Source of the DNA: VGBK01 sp964354255
GTDB lineage: Bacteria; Actinomycetota; Acidimicrobiia; Spongiisociales; UBA11373
Reading direction: 5' to 3'
Assembly: GCA_964354255.1 (NCBI GenBank)
Contig: CAYGYX010000004.1
Location: 11,326-75,325 of the forward strand
DNA: 64,000 nt
The position numbers and the translations under genes were made by a program. Shown one piece after another: positions 48,902 to 57,867 of this stretch; within the stretch, counting starts at the first letter, position 1; each line of letters starts with the position of its first letter. The notes beneath the pieces were generated by a model. It made no database searches and was not told the DNA's origin. It worked only from the letters and a program-made list of their open reading frames with translations.

Positions 48902-49131
48902 TCAACCCGCTGCCGCCGGCGCCACTGCAGGTACCGCACCAAGTCGGCGGGCTCGACCCGGGCATCCGGGTCGCCGTAGGCAGTAGTCACGCGCCAGCGC
49001 AGGTAGTCCGACTCCGGCACTAACAGTAGCCGCTTCCACCACTGCTTGCATCGGATATCTGCCAGCGCCCTCCCCGCCTCCAGCCACAACCGCGGCCGGC
49101 GCAGCACGGCGAGGACCACACGGAGACGCAC
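48898..49131 (-). CDS. small basic protein of unknown function
   Basis: A 77-residue Arg/Trp-rich protein: an N-terminal basic helix (RLRVVLAVLRRPRLWLEAGRAL) and a core KRLLLVPESDYLRWRVTTAYGDPDARVEPADLVRYLQWRRRQ. I recall similar small proteins in other actinobacterial genomes but cannot name a family. GTG start with TAAGAT 6 bases upstream, leaderless. First gene of a coupled pair, divergent from moxR. Confidence 0.65.
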   Translation of the reverse strand: MRLRVVLAVLRRPRLWLEAGRALADIRCKQWWKRLLLVPESDYLRWRVTTAYGDPDARVEPADLVRYLQWRRRQRVE

Positions 49132-49137
49132 GGCGGC

Positions 49138-49143
49138 ATCTTA
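49138..49143 (-). promoter_or_regulatory. -10 box (leaderless) of the small basic-protein gene
   Basis: TAAGAT on the minus strand, 6 bases from GTG 49131. Confidence 0.5.
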
Positions 49144-49192
49144 GGGACGGCGCCACCGGGGCTCCCCGGCCCACATCCTGCAAGCACTGCTA

Positions 49193-49198
49193 TAACCT
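49193..49198 (+). promoter_or_regulatory. -10 box of moxR operon
   Basis: TAACCT within the AT-rich stretch CTATAACCT, 37 bases before the GTG at 49236. Confidence 0.5.
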
Positions 49199-49235
49199 GA
49201 CCGCACACGAGCCCACCCTCCTGGAGGCCCCGACC

Positions 49236-50216
49236 GTGACCGAGGCAACCGTCAACCAGCAGGACCTGGCCTGGTTCTCCGAGCGCTTCGACGCCGTCGC
49301 TTCCAACATCGAGCGCGTCATCCAGGGCAAGCGGGCCGTCGTCGACCTGGTCGTGCTCGGCCTGCTCTCCGAAGGGCACCTGCTCATCGAGGACGTGCCC
49401 GGGGTCGGCAAGACGCTCCTGGCCAAGTCGCTCGCCCGCAGCCTCCACTGCGCCTTCCAGCGGGTGCAGTTCACCCCGGACCTGCTGCCGTCGGATGTCA
49501 CCGGGGTGTCGGTCTGGGATCGCGAGCGCAACGCCTTCGTCTTCCGCGCCGGGCCGGTGTTCGCCAACATCGTCCTCGGCGACGAGATCAACCGGGCCAG
49601 CCCCAAGACCCAGGCCGCTCTGCTCGAAGCCATGGAGGAGCGACAGGTCACGGTCGACGGCGTGACCCGCCGCCTCCCTCCCCCCTTCATGGTGATCGCT
49701 ACCCAGAACCCCATCGAGCACGAGGGCACCTATCCCCTGCCCGAGGCTCAGCTGGACCGGTTCATGATGCGCCTCGTGATGGGGTACCCCTCCCGTGAGA
49801 AGGAGCTCGAGATCCTCGACACCCACGGTGTCCGCTCCACCTTCGAGGATCTCGAAGCGGTGATCACCGTCGAGGACGTGAGCCGGATGATCGACGTGGC
49901 CCGACGCGTCTACGTCTCGCCCCCGGTGAAGGCCTACCTGGTGGACACGGTCGAGGCCACTCGCCAGGACCCCGATCTGCTGCTCGGCGCCTCCCCCCGG
50001 GCCACCCTCTTCCTGCAGCGGTCGGCGCGCACACGGGCGGCGGTGGAGGGACGCCACTACGTCACCCCCGACGACGTCAAGGCGATGCTTCGCCCGGTGC
50101 TCACCCACCGCATGATCCTGCGCCCCGAGGCACAGATGCGGGGAGCGTCCCTCGACGACGTCATCGACGGCATCGCTGCCGGGGTGCCGGTTCCGGGGAC
50201 GCGAACGAGGGCCTGA
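49236..50216 (+). CDS. moxR: MoxR-family AAA+ ATPase
   Basis: A 326-residue AAA+ chaperone-like ATPase. Walker A in EDVPGVGKTLLAKSLAR, Walker B in VLGDEINRASPKTQAALLEAMEE (MoxR signature), sensor I VIATQNPIEHEGTYPLPEAQLDRF. MoxR proteins work with VWA or DUF58 proteins in assembling or maturing other proteins. GTG start with GGAGG upstream. It overlaps the DUF58 gene by one base (TGATG); together with the transglutaminase gene this is a widespread three-gene operon. Confidence 0.94.
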   Translation: MTEATVNQQDLAWFSERFDAVASNIERVIQGKRAVVDLVVLGLLSEGHLLIEDVPGVGKTLLAKSLARSLHCAFQRVQFTPDLLPSDVTGVSVWDRERNAFVFRAGPVFANIVLGDEINRASPKTQAALLEAMEERQVTVDGVTRRLPPPFMVIATQNPIEHEGTYPLPEAQLDRFMMRLVMGYPSREKELEILDTHGVRSTFEDLEAVITVEDVSRMIDVARRVYVSPPVKAYLVDTVEATRQDPDLLLGASPRATLFLQRSARTRAAVEGRHYVTPDDVKAMLRPVLTHRMILRPEAQMRGASLDDVIDGIAAGVPVPGTRTRA

Positions 50217-51397
50217 TGCCCACGAGCCGGGGCTGGGCGGCCGTCGGGGTCTCCGGGGCCCTGCTGGTGCTCTGGGCCGCCTTCGGCGAGATCGAGCTGC
50301 TGGCCACCGCGGTCTTCCTGTTGCTCGCGGTCGGCGGCGGCATCTGGTTCGTGCGCGTGGTGTCGCCGCGCCTCGAGGTCGTCCGGAAGATCTACCCGTC
50401 GCCGGTGCACGAGGGTGAACAGGTGACGGTGGAGGTGGAGATGCTCGCCGGCCGCACGGCGCGCAACCTCTCGCTGGAGGACACGGTGCACGGCCTCGGG
50501 GCAGTCCGCTTCGCCGCCGCCAACACCACCCGCGGCCAGCGCCTCGTGGCCCGCTACGAGGTCTACTGCCGGGCGCGCGGCATCTACCAGGTAGGCCCGG
50601 CCGAGGCGTCGGTGGCCGATCCCTTCGCCCTCACCGAACGCCGCGCCGCCGCCGGCAGCGTCGACCGGCTCACCGTGTACCCCGGGGTGGAGCCCCTCGA
50701 CGGCTTCCCGGCCGTGCGGGGCCTCGACCCGGCAGTGCAGTCCACCCGGCCCACCTTCGTCCCGCAGGGAGGGGAGGACTTCTTCACTCTCCGCGAGTAC
50801 CAGATCGGGGACGATCTGCGCAGGGTGCACTGGCCGTCGTCGGCCAAGCGCGACGAACTGATGATCAAACAGCTGGAGATTCCCTGGCAGGCACGGGCAT
50901 TGGTGCTCCTCGATCAGCGAGCCGAGCGCTACCCCACCGGCGAGGCCTTCGAGCATGCGGTGCGGGGGGCAGCATCCGTCGTCTCCCACCTGTATGGAGG
51001 TGGCTTCAGCCCCGAGCTGTGGACGGCCGAGCGTGCCCCCGGCCTCCGCTCCGACTCCCGCTACACCCAGGCCATGGAGATGCTGGCCGCCGTGCAGGTG
51101 GTCCACCACCTCGACCTGCAGCGCACCGTCACCCGCCTCCGCCGGAGCGGGGTGGGAGGCGGGGCCCTGGTGGTGGTCACCGGCACCCCCGACGAAGGAG
51201 TGCTCGGCGCCTTCCGGGCACTGGCCCAGGATTTCGCCCGCGCCGTCGTGCTCGCCGTCGTCGAGCGTCCCGGCGACACCCTGATCGCCTTCCAGCGGGC
51301 AGGGGTGGTGACCGTTCCCGCCGGACCCGGGACCCCCTGGGCCCTCGCCTGGCAAACCGCCATGGAGTTGTCGTGGTCTACCGCTACGGCTGGCTAG
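50216..51397 (+). CDS. DUF58 membrane protein
   Basis: A 393-residue protein with two N-terminal helices (about 8-45) and a beta-rich region leading to the DUF58 signature FFTLREYQIGDDLRRVHWPSSAKRDELMIKQLE, then a VWA-like C-terminal part (ALVLLDQRAERY...). It is the usual partner of MoxR and the membrane transglutaminase. Starts on the moxR stop codon and overlaps the next gene by 25 bases, so all three are translated together. Confidence 0.92.
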   Translation: MPTSRGWAAVGVSGALLVLWAAFGEIELLATAVFLLLAVGGGIWFVRVVSPRLEVVRKIYPSPVHEGEQVTVEVEMLAGRTARNLSLEDTVHGLGAVRFAAANTTRGQRLVARYEVYCRARGIYQVGPAEASVADPFALTERRAAAGSVDRLTVYPGVEPLDGFPAVRGLDPAVQSTRPTFVPQGGEDFFTLREYQIGDDLRRVHWPSSAKRDELMIKQLEIPWQARALVLLDQRAERYPTGEAFEHAVRGAASVVSHLYGGGFSPELWTAERAPGLRSDSRYTQAMEMLAAVQVVHHLDLQRTVTRLRRSGVGGGALVVVTGTPDEGVLGAFRALAQDFARAVVLAVVERPGDTLIAFQRAGVVTVPAGPGTPWALAWQTAMELSWSTATAG

Positions 51398-53811
51398 CCG
51401 GCATCGCCGGGGGCTTGTTCGCCCTGGCGCGCCTCGAGCGCCTGCTGCGCTCCTCGACGGAGGGGCTGCCCTGGGAGGTGATCCTCCTGGCCGCCGCGGT
51501 GCTCGGGGGGGCGATCACGTGGGCAGGCTTGGCCTACCGCCTTCCCACCCCCACCGTGGCGATCGTCAACCTGGCGGCGATGCTGCTCACCGTGGTGCGC
51601 ATCGCCGTTCCCGCCACCACCTGGTTCGTCTTCCCCACCCTCGCCTCGTTCCGGGCGTTGAGCAGGGAGCTGGCCTACGCCCTCGACGTCATCCGCACCG
51701 GGGTGGCTCCGGTGCTGCCCCTGGCCGGCATCATCGCCATCCTCGCCGTGCTGTTCTGGCTGCTCGGCGCCCTGCTCTCCTGGGGGCTGCGGCGCGACCG
51801 GCCCTACGCCGCGGTGCTCGCCCCCTTCGTCGCGTACCTCCAGTTCGCCACCATGGATCGCCGGAGGAGCGGCCTCTGGACCGCCGCCTTCCTGCTGCTG
51901 TTCGGCCTGACCCTGCTCGCCGTCGCCATGGACCGGCGCCGCCGGGGCACCGGGCTCCTCACCACCGGGCCGGGGCGGGCCGCCGTGGCCCGCTCCCGGC
52001 CGGCCCTGGCCGTCATCACCCTGGCCGCGGTCATGCTGCTCACCCTCCTGTCTACCAACGCCCTGGCCGGCCTCCTGCCCCGCACCGGCCTCCTCGACTG
52101 GCGAGTCCCCTCGGCGCTGACCGGCGGCTACTACGGGGGCATCTCCTACAACCCCTTCGTCGGCATCCGCCAGCAGTTGCTCTCCCCCACCAACGCCGCC
52201 GTGTTCTTCGCCATCGTGGAGGGGGACCTGCCCTACGACCGGGTCTACTTCCGCCTCCTCACGCTCGAGTCCTTCGACGGCGCCCAGTGGTACGCCCACC
52301 GGCCGGCCGTGGCCCGTCCGGAGGAAGTCGACGCACTCGAGGACCAGGGCAGCGCCTTCCGGGGCCCCACCGCCTCGGTGACCCAGGCGGTCACCATCCT
52401 CGCCCTCCAGCAAGACTGGCTGCCCGCCGCCTACTCCCCGCTCGCCCTCACCGCCGGCAACCGGGCGGTGGAACGGGGCTTCCGCGCCAAGGTCAACGAC
52501 GGCGCCCTCCACTTCGACGCCCTCACCTACTACGGCATGACCTACGAGGTGGTCTCGGCAGTGCCCTTGCCCGACCTCGCCGTGCTCGCCCTGGGAGACG
52601 ACGGGGCACCTTCGCCGCTCTTTGCCGAGGCCTCGGCGGCCGAGGAGGGCTACGAGGCACCGGCGCCGACCGACCCTCCCGAGACGTACGAACTCCCCGA
52701 CCGCGAGGGCTTCCTGCGCCTTCCCGACGAGATCCACCCCGGCGTGCTCGCCCTGGCCCGCCGCCAGGTAGCCGGCCTGAGCACCGATTTCGAGAAGGGC
52801 CTCGCCCTCGAGGCGTTCTTCCGCGAGCCCGGCGCGTTCCGCTACTCGACACAGGTCGAGCCGGGCCACGGAGCCACCGACCTGAGCGCCTGGCTGATCG
52901 ACCCCGAGAGCCCCAACTACCGGACCGGCTACTGCGAGCAGTTCGCCACGGCCATGGCGATGATGGCCCGCCAGGTTGGCCTGCCCAGCCGGGTAGTGCT
53001 CGGCTTCGCCCCGGGTGAGCGCCTCGACGACGGGCGGATCGTGATCCGCGACCGCAATGCTCACGCCTGGGTGGAGCTGTGGATGCCCACTCAGGGCTGG
53101 GTGCGCTTCGACCCGACCCCGCGCGCCGACGGAGCCAGCCCCGCCTACTCAGACGAGCTCCCCTTCGACGTGGCCGCCTACCTCGACGTCGACATCCCCA
53201 CCCTGCCGGGCGGCCCCGGGGCCACTCCTCCTCGGGAGCCTCCCGTCGACGAGTCGATCCCTGAGATCCCACCCTTCCTGCCCGCCGACCCCGGCGGCGC
53301 CGGCTTCCCGGACATCCCGGCCTGGGTGGTGATCACCGCCGGTGCCCTCCTGTTCCTCTTCGGGCTGGTGCCGGCCGTCAAGTGGGCCCGGCGTCGTCAC
53401 CGGCTGCGGGCGCTCTCCGGCGGCGACGTGTCGGCGGCCTGGTGGGAGATCGTCGACCGGCTCTCCGACCTGGGCGAGGAGCCGGCGCCGGGAGCGACCC
53501 CCAAGGAGGTGGCCGGCGCCACCGACCAGGCCATGGCCCCTCTCGCCCGCGTCTACGGGGAGAGCATCTACGGGCCGTCGGCAGACCGCTCCTTCGACCC
53601 GGGGCGAGTGGCCACCGCCACCCGCTCTCTGGAAGCCACCGAGCAGCAACTGGCCGGGCGCTATTCGTGGGCCCATCGGGCAGCCTCGCGGTACCGGCTG
53701 CGCTCGCTCACCCCACGGCGCTGGCGGATGCGCAGGCAGGGCCGAGGGTCTCAGCCCTCGGCGGCTGACCCGATGTCCTCCTCCACCCGCCGCAGCATCT
53801 CGAGGAACTGA
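51373..53811 (+). CDS. membrane transglutaminase-like protein
   Basis: An 812-residue protein: about six helices in the first 235 residues, an extracellular region, a transglutaminase-like domain (about 430-590) with Cys521 (YRTGYCEQFATAM), His564 (NAHAWVELW) and Asp580 (RFDPTP), a Pro-rich stalk, a last helix (about 655-675) and a C-terminal DUF4129-like cytoplasmic domain. The catalytic triad is complete. The reaction in this family (protein cross-linking or proteolysis) is not settled. GTG 51373 with GGAG 7 bases upstream. The final 61 bases overlap the convergent MerR gene. Confidence 0.9.
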   Translation: MVYRYGWLAGIAGGLFALARLERLLRSSTEGLPWEVILLAAAVLGGAITWAGLAYRLPTPTVAIVNLAAMLLTVVRIAVPATTWFVFPTLASFRALSRELAYALDVIRTGVAPVLPLAGIIAILAVLFWLLGALLSWGLRRDRPYAAVLAPFVAYLQFATMDRRRSGLWTAAFLLLFGLTLLAVAMDRRRRGTGLLTTGPGRAAVARSRPALAVITLAAVMLLTLLSTNALAGLLPRTGLLDWRVPSALTGGYYGGISYNPFVGIRQQLLSPTNAAVFFAIVEGDLPYDRVYFRLLTLESFDGAQWYAHRPAVARPEEVDALEDQGSAFRGPTASVTQAVTILALQQDWLPAAYSPLALTAGNRAVERGFRAKVNDGALHFDALTYYGMTYEVVSAVPLPDLAVLALGDDGAPSPLFAEASAAEEGYEAPAPTDPPETYELPDREGFLRLPDEIHPGVLALARRQVAGLSTDFEKGLALEAFFREPGAFRYSTQVEPGHGATDLSAWLIDPESPNYRTGYCEQFATAMAMMARQVGLPSRVVLGFAPGERLDDGRIVIRDRNAHAWVELWMPTQGWVRFDPTPRADGASPAYSDELPFDVAAYLDVDIPTLPGGPGATPPREPPVDESIPEIPPFLPADPGGAGFPDIPAWVVITAGALLFLFGLVPAVKWARRRHRLRALSGGDVSAAWWEIVDRLSDLGEEPAPGATPKEVAGATDQAMAPLARVYGESIYGPSADRSFDPGRVATATRSLEATEQQLAGRYSWAHRAASRYRLRSLTPRRWRMRRQGRGSQPSAADPMSSSTRRSISRN

Positions 53812-54239
53812 TCGCGGTCGAGCTCGAAGCGGTCGACGTCCTGTTCGACCTCGTGGGTGATCTCGCTGATGGCGACGAAGAAGGCCAGCTGCCCGTCGCG
53901 CAGGGCATCGATGAGCTCCTCGTCGTTGGAGGCGATCCGGAAGATGCTGTGCCCGTCGGTGATCAGCTTGACCTCGGCCAGGTGCCGGTCCATGTCGGCG
54001 GTGCGGCGCAGGTAGTCCCAGGCCCGGCGCACCCGCTGCACCGACATGCCGTTGTCGAGCAGGCTCTTGACCACCCGGAGGGCGACGAGGTCGCGGAAGG
54101 CGTACAGGCGGCGGCGCCCCGGGCGGCCACCGGTGCGCTGCAGGGTGGGTCGTACCAGATTGACTCGATCCCAATAGCGCAGCTGGTGCGCGGTGCAGCC
54201 CGTCAAGCGACACGCCTGCTGTGCGGTGAACGCCTCCAC
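53751..54239 (-). CDS. MerR-family transcriptional regulator
   Basis: A 162-residue regulator. N-terminal winged helix-turn-helix: AFTAQQACRLTGCTAHQLRYWDR and RRRLYAFRDLVALRVVKSLLDNGMSVQRVRRAWDYLR, followed by a C-terminal domain of about 85 residues rich in acidic residues, lacking metal-binding cysteines. The effector is unknown. GTG start with GGGAGGG about 6 bases upstream. Ends inside the 3' end of the transglutaminase gene. Confidence 0.88.
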   Translation of the reverse strand: MEAFTAQQACRLTGCTAHQLRYWDRVNLVRPTLQRTGGRPGRRRLYAFRDLVALRVVKSLLDNGMSVQRVRRAWDYLRRTADMDRHLAEVKLITDGHSIFRIASNDEELIDALRDGQLAFFVAISEITHEVEQDVDRFELDRDQFLEMLRRVEEDIGSAAEG

Positions 54240-54314
54240 AGCCGTCCCTCCCCAAGGTCCCTGCCCGAGCCCCGTCGCGTGCGGGGCCGGGCGTTACTCC
54301 CCCGTCAACTGTCT

Positions 54315-54644
54315 CTACCCGCTGCGCCCGCGCCGGCGGCGCAGCCCCTCTACCCAGGGGAGCCGTGAGGCTACCCCAGAACGGCGCCGCACGATGGCGA
54401 CGATCCACGCCACCGACAGCACCATGAGTACGAAGCCGGCCAGCGCCACCAGGGTCTGGCTGGTGAAGAACACCAGCATCAGAGCCGTACCGCCGAGCAG
54501 TCCCAGCACCGCCCACTTCAGATGCCGACCCGAGGCCGAGGCCAGGGTGGCAGTGCGCACCGTCTCCGCCAGTTTGGGGTCGTCCTCATAGAACTGGCGC
54601 TCGATCTCCTCGAGGATGCGTTGCTCTCTGTCGTCGAGTGGCAT
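54315..54644 (-). CDS. DUF3040 membrane protein
   Basis: A 109-residue protein typical of actinobacteria: the N-terminal MPLDDREQRILEEIERQFYEDDPKLAETVR is the DUF3040 signature, followed by two helices (KWAVLGLLGGTALMLVFF and LVALAGFVLMVLSVAWIVAIV) and a basic tail. Role unknown; in many actinobacteria it lies near the mraZ or dinB region, as here beside dinB. Confidence 0.9.
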   Translation of the reverse strand: MPLDDREQRILEEIERQFYEDDPKLAETVRTATLASASGRHLKWAVLGLLGGTALMLVFFTSQTLVALAGFVLMVLSVAWIVAIVRRRSGVASRLPWVEGLRRRRGRSG

Positions 54645-54692
54645 TGGGCTTCCGCAGGTGGCCGGTGAGGCGAGTATACCGAAGACGATCGG

Positions 54693-55910
54693 TCAGCGGT
54701 CGGGGAGGTCGCCTTCCGTATTCTGGCAGGAGGCCTGCGGCCGGCCGCGCTGCCCGGTGAGGCGGGCCGGGGTGACCGCCGCGCTGCCGAAACGGTCCCG
54801 TACGCGGTCCACCGCCGCCTCCAGGTGGTCCCAGGGCCGCGCCTCCAACCCCAGCTGCCGGGGGGACCCCGATTCGCTCAAGCCTTCAGTGCCCAGGCCC
54901 AGCAGTCGCACCGGCCGTCGGCCCACGGCCGCCCGTTCGAGGAGCGCGAGAGCGGCTCGGTACAGCTCGTGGGCCGTGTCCAGGGGAGCCGGGTAGGTGC
55001 GACTTCGGGTCACGGTGGCGAAGTCGCCGAAGCGCACCTTGAGGACCACCGTGCGGGCGGCCATTCCGGACCGTCGCAGCCGGGAGGCGAGCCGGTCGGC
55101 CAGGCGCAGGAGCTCGCCTTCCAACGAGGGGCGGCCGGAGAGATCGGCAGGGTAAGTCTCCTCCACCGAGATCGACTTGGCCGGCCCACCGGCCACCACG
55201 GGGCGGTCGTCCCTAGCTTGCGCCAGGTCGCTCAGGTGGCCTCCCAGGGCCTCTCCGAGCCGACGCTGCAGAGTCGCCCGGGGAAGCGCGGCCAACTCGC
55301 CCACGGTGCGCACCCCGAGTTGCTCGAGCCGGGCGTAGGTCGCCTCCCCCACCCCCCACAGGGCGCGCACCGGCAAGGGATGGAGGAAAGCCTGCTCGCT
55401 CCCCGCCGGCACGAGGTGCAGGCCATCGGGCTTGGCCGCCCGGCTGGCCAGCTTGGCGATCAGCTTGCAGGTGGCCAAACCCACCGAGGCCGGCAGGCCG
55501 ATCTGCTCCCGCACCGCCGCCCGGATGGCCTCCCCCACCGCCGTCGGCGAAGGGTACGTCAGGCGCAGCCCGCCGATTTCGAGGAAGGCCTCGTCGACCG
55601 AGATCTGCTCGACCGCCGGGGTGAACGACTCCAGCACCGCCAGCACGCGGCGCGAGGCCTCTCCGTAGGCATGATGGTCCGGGGCCAGGAAGCGGGCATG
55701 GGGGCAGAGGCGTTGCGCCTGAGCGGTGGGCATGCCCGAGGTGACCCCGCGGCTGCGGGCCTCATAGGAGGCCGAGGAAACCACTCCCCGGCCCCCCAGC
55801 CCGGCCACCACCACCGCCACCCGCCGCAGCTCCGGCCGGCGCCGGCGCTCCACCTCCACGAAGAAGGCGTCCATGTCGACGTGCGCGATGTGCTCGGCGA
55901 GATCAGGCAC
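54693..55910 (-). CDS. dinB: DNA polymerase IV (Y family)
   Basis: A 405-residue translesion polymerase. The catalytic carboxylates are in AHVDMDAFFVEVERRR and SVDEAFLEIGG; other motifs are SYEARSRGVTSGMP, LATCKLIAKLASRAAKPDG and the helix-hairpin-helix ALWGVGEATYARLEQLGVRTVGELA, with a little-finger domain to about 350. The start is GTG 55910, with TACGGT 6 bases upstream (leaderless). No SOS-type palindrome is seen in the very short upstream gap. Confidence 0.94.
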   Translation of the reverse strand: MPDLAEHIAHVDMDAFFVEVERRRRPELRRVAVVVAGLGGRGVVSSASYEARSRGVTSGMPTAQAQRLCPHARFLAPDHHAYGEASRRVLAVLESFTPAVEQISVDEAFLEIGGLRLTYPSPTAVGEAIRAAVREQIGLPASVGLATCKLIAKLASRAAKPDGLHLVPAGSEQAFLHPLPVRALWGVGEATYARLEQLGVRTVGELAALPRATLQRRLGEALGGHLSDLAQARDDRPVVAGGPAKSISVEETYPADLSGRPSLEGELLRLADRLASRLRRSGMAARTVVLKVRFGDFATVTRSRTYPAPLDTAHELYRAALALLERAAVGRRPVRLLGLGTEGLSESGSPRQLGLEARPWDHLEAAVDRVRDRFGSAAVTPARLTGQRGRPQASCQNTEGDLPDR

Positions 55911-55916
55911 CGCCCT

Positions 55917-55937
55917 ACCGTACCTGCTCCCTACACT
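55917..55937. promoter_or_regulatory. back-to-back leaderless promoters of dinB and phosphatase gene
   Basis: TACGGT (55917-55922, minus) serves dinB with a 6-base gap to its GTG, and TACACT (55932-55937, plus) serves the phosphatase gene with a 7-base gap to its GTG. Only 9 bases separate the two boxes, so each -35 region lies within the other transcription unit. Confidence 0.55.
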
Positions 55938-55944
55938 CCCGCCC

Positions 55945-56577
55945 GTGCTCGCCCGCCTCTTCCTCGTGCGCCACGGCGAGGTCCACAATCCCGGCCACAT
56001 CTGCTACGGCGATCTGCCCGGCTTCGGGCTCGGCCCCAACGGCCGCCGCCAGGCGCGAGCTGCCGCCGCCTACCTGGCTCCGACCGGCGCCGACCTCCTG
56101 CTCTGCTCCCCCTTGCGCCGGGCGAAGGAAACGGCCGCGATCATCGGCCGCCGCCTCGGCCTGCGCCCGCTCGCCGACGAAGGGCTCACCGAGTGGAGGC
56201 TGGGGATGCGCTGGGCGGGAACCGCCTGGGAAGACCTGCCCGCCCTCTTCCCCGGGGAATTGGAGGCCTACCTCGATCACCCCGCCGAGCTGCCCTTCTC
56301 TCCCGAGTCGATCGCCGCCGCCGCCGGGCGGGTGGTCGCCCTGGTCGACGAACTGGGACGGAGCCACCCGGGGAGCCGGGCCGTGCTGGTCTCCCACCAG
56401 GATCCCGTGCAGGCCGCCCGCCTCCACCTCACGGGGGGCCTGCCGGCCGACCTGCACATCGACAAGCCCGGCCACGGCTCGGTCCTCACTCTGGAGCCGG
56501 GGTCGCCCTGGCGGCTGGCGGCTCGATGGGAACCGCCCGGGCCCGCCACCTCCTTCCCTCCCGTCGCCGACGGCTGA
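55945..56577 (+). CDS. histidine phosphatase superfamily protein
   Basis: A 210-residue phosphoglycerate-mutase-like phosphatase. The catalytic motif LFLVRHGEVHNP carries the phospho-acceptor His, with Arg in SPLRRAKETAAII and the second His in AVLVSHQDPVQAA. Size and sequence fit small-molecule phosphatases (alpha-ribazole phosphatase or phosphoglycerate-mutase-like); substrate not predictable. GTG 55945 is chosen from the TACACT box 7 bases upstream. Confidence 0.85.
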   Translation: MLARLFLVRHGEVHNPGHICYGDLPGFGLGPNGRRQARAAAAYLAPTGADLLLCSPLRRAKETAAIIGRRLGLRPLADEGLTEWRLGMRWAGTAWEDLPALFPGELEAYLDHPAELPFSPESIAAAAGRVVALVDELGRSHPGSRAVLVSHQDPVQAARLHLTGGLPADLHIDKPGHGSVLTLEPGSPWRLAARWEPPGPATSFPPVADG

Positions 56578-56643
56578 TCGATCGCCGCCCGAGGCCGGTC
56601 CTCCCACCGATGGGACGAGGCCGGCCGCAGCCCGGCCGGGCCG

Positions 56644-57225
56644 CTAGCCCTCCGTCTCCGCCAGCCGGGAGAGAAGCTCGGCGTCGGTGCCGAAGGCCAG
56701 CTCGGGAAGGGCGTTGAGAGCGAAGAAGGCAGCCTCCGCCGCGTCGTCGCCGGCGTGCAGATCGCCCTCCAGTACCCGGGCGGCGAACCACACGCCGACG
56801 GTTGGCTTGGCCGGGTCGTGGAAGTTCGAGGCTACCTGGAGCACCTCGCCGATCTCGGCGACCAGCCCCGTCTCTTCCGCCAGCTCCCGAGCCGCCGCCG
56901 CCCTGACTTCTTCGTCGTGATCGACGAATCCGGCGGGGATCGACCAGCGCCCGGCCCGGCTCGACCCTGCTGCCCGCCGCACCAGCAGCACCCGGCCCCG
57001 CTGGTCGCGGACCACCGCCGCCGCCCCCACCCCCGGGTTCTGCCAGTGGACGAACCCGCACTGCGGGCAGGCGCGTCGCGGCCGGCCGCCGAGGTCCTGC
57101 CACTCCAGCGCCGCCGCGCACAGCGGGCAGAAGGCATACACCGGCGAGCCGACCGGGGCGCAGTCTCCCGCCCCCTTCCCGCTCCGGGGGACACCCGGGC
57201 CGACGGACGACACGCTCCCGGTCAC
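56644..57225 (-). CDS. NUDIX hydrolase with zinc ribbon
   Basis: A 193-residue protein: an N-terminal zinc ribbon (CPLC...CPQCGFVHWQNP) and a NUDIX domain with the Nudix box GFVDHDEEVRAAAARELAEETGL (Gx5Ex7REUxEExGU). The NudC-like pairing of zinc ribbon and Nudix box suggests NADH or nucleotide-diphosphate hydrolysis, but the length is shorter than NudC. GTG start overlapping the stop of the PEBP gene (GTGA), so the two are coupled. Confidence 0.88.
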   Translation of the reverse strand: MTGSVSSVGPGVPRSGKGAGDCAPVGSPVYAFCPLCAAALEWQDLGGRPRRACPQCGFVHWQNPGVGAAAVVRDQRGRVLLVRRAAGSSRAGRWSIPAGFVDHDEEVRAAAARELAEETGLVAEIGEVLQVASNFHDPAKPTVGVWFAARVLEGDLHAGDDAAEAAFFALNALPELAFGTDAELLSRLAETEG

Positions 57226-57773
57226 CCTGGGCCGTACCTGCCGGTGAGCCTCCCGACGGCGATCGCCGCCTCCCCAATGGCGGCCAGGGCCTCCCCGGTG
57301 CCGCCGCCGTCGGGCAGGCCCAGCCTATCCCCCAGGGCGTAGACGGAGAACCGGTAGGTGTGCTCGGCCCCACCGGGAGGGCATGGGCCCAGGTAGCCGG
57401 TCCCGCCCCCGCTGCTCTGCGCCTGGCGGGCCCCGGCCGGCAGCACCCCCTCCTCCAGGCCCCCGAGCCCCGGGTCGAGGCCGAAGGCCACCCAGTGCAC
57501 GTAGGTGCCCCGGGGAGCGTCGGGGTCGTCGACCACCACCGCCAGTTCGACCGCCGAGGCGGGCACGCCCGACCAGGCGAGCGGTGGGGAGAGGCCGGGG
57601 CCGTCGCAGGTGAATCGGGCAGGCACCACCGCGCCCTCGGCGAAGGCGGTGCTCTCCACTTCGATGACCGCCGGCACCGCCAGGGCCGCCAGATCGTCGG
57701 CGCTGCCCGCCCCGGGCGCCGAGCAGGCGGCGGTCAGCAGGATGATCGGCACGGCCATCCGATGACCCCTCAC
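57222..57773 (-). CDS. YbhB/YbcL (PEBP) family lipoprotein
   Basis: A 183-residue secreted lipoprotein. Signal peptide with lipobox LTAAC (Cys about 17) in MAVPIILLTAACSAPG, then the PEBP domain: VPARFTCDGPGLSPPLAWSGVP, VVDDPDAPRGTYVHWVAFG and GTGYLGPCPPGGAEHTYRFSVYAL. The ligand is unknown. GTG 57773 with AAGGAGG upstream; an ATG six codons later is the alternative. A TACCCT box is at 57801-57806. Likely processed by LspA encoded at 25000. Confidence 0.88.
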   Translation of the reverse strand: MRGHRMAVPIILLTAACSAPGAGSADDLAALAVPAVIEVESTAFAEGAVVPARFTCDGPGLSPPLAWSGVPASAVELAVVVDDPDAPRGTYVHWVAFGLDPGLGGLEEGVLPAGARQAQSSGGGTGYLGPCPPGGAEHTYRFSVYALGDRLGLPDGGGTGEALAAIGEAAIAVGRLTGRYGPG

Positions 57774-57867
57774 GCCCTGCCTCCTTGCCCAACCTCATCG
57801 AGGGTAGCCCCGATATCGCACCCGGCGGGCGGGTTCGCGCCACCCGCACCCCGAGTCGCCTGCCGAG

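Noticed and set aside
51394..53064. 556-residue minus-strand frame opposite the transglutaminase gene
   Set aside because: Gly/Glu/Gln-rich shadow; the plus strand has a full catalytic triad and membrane segments.
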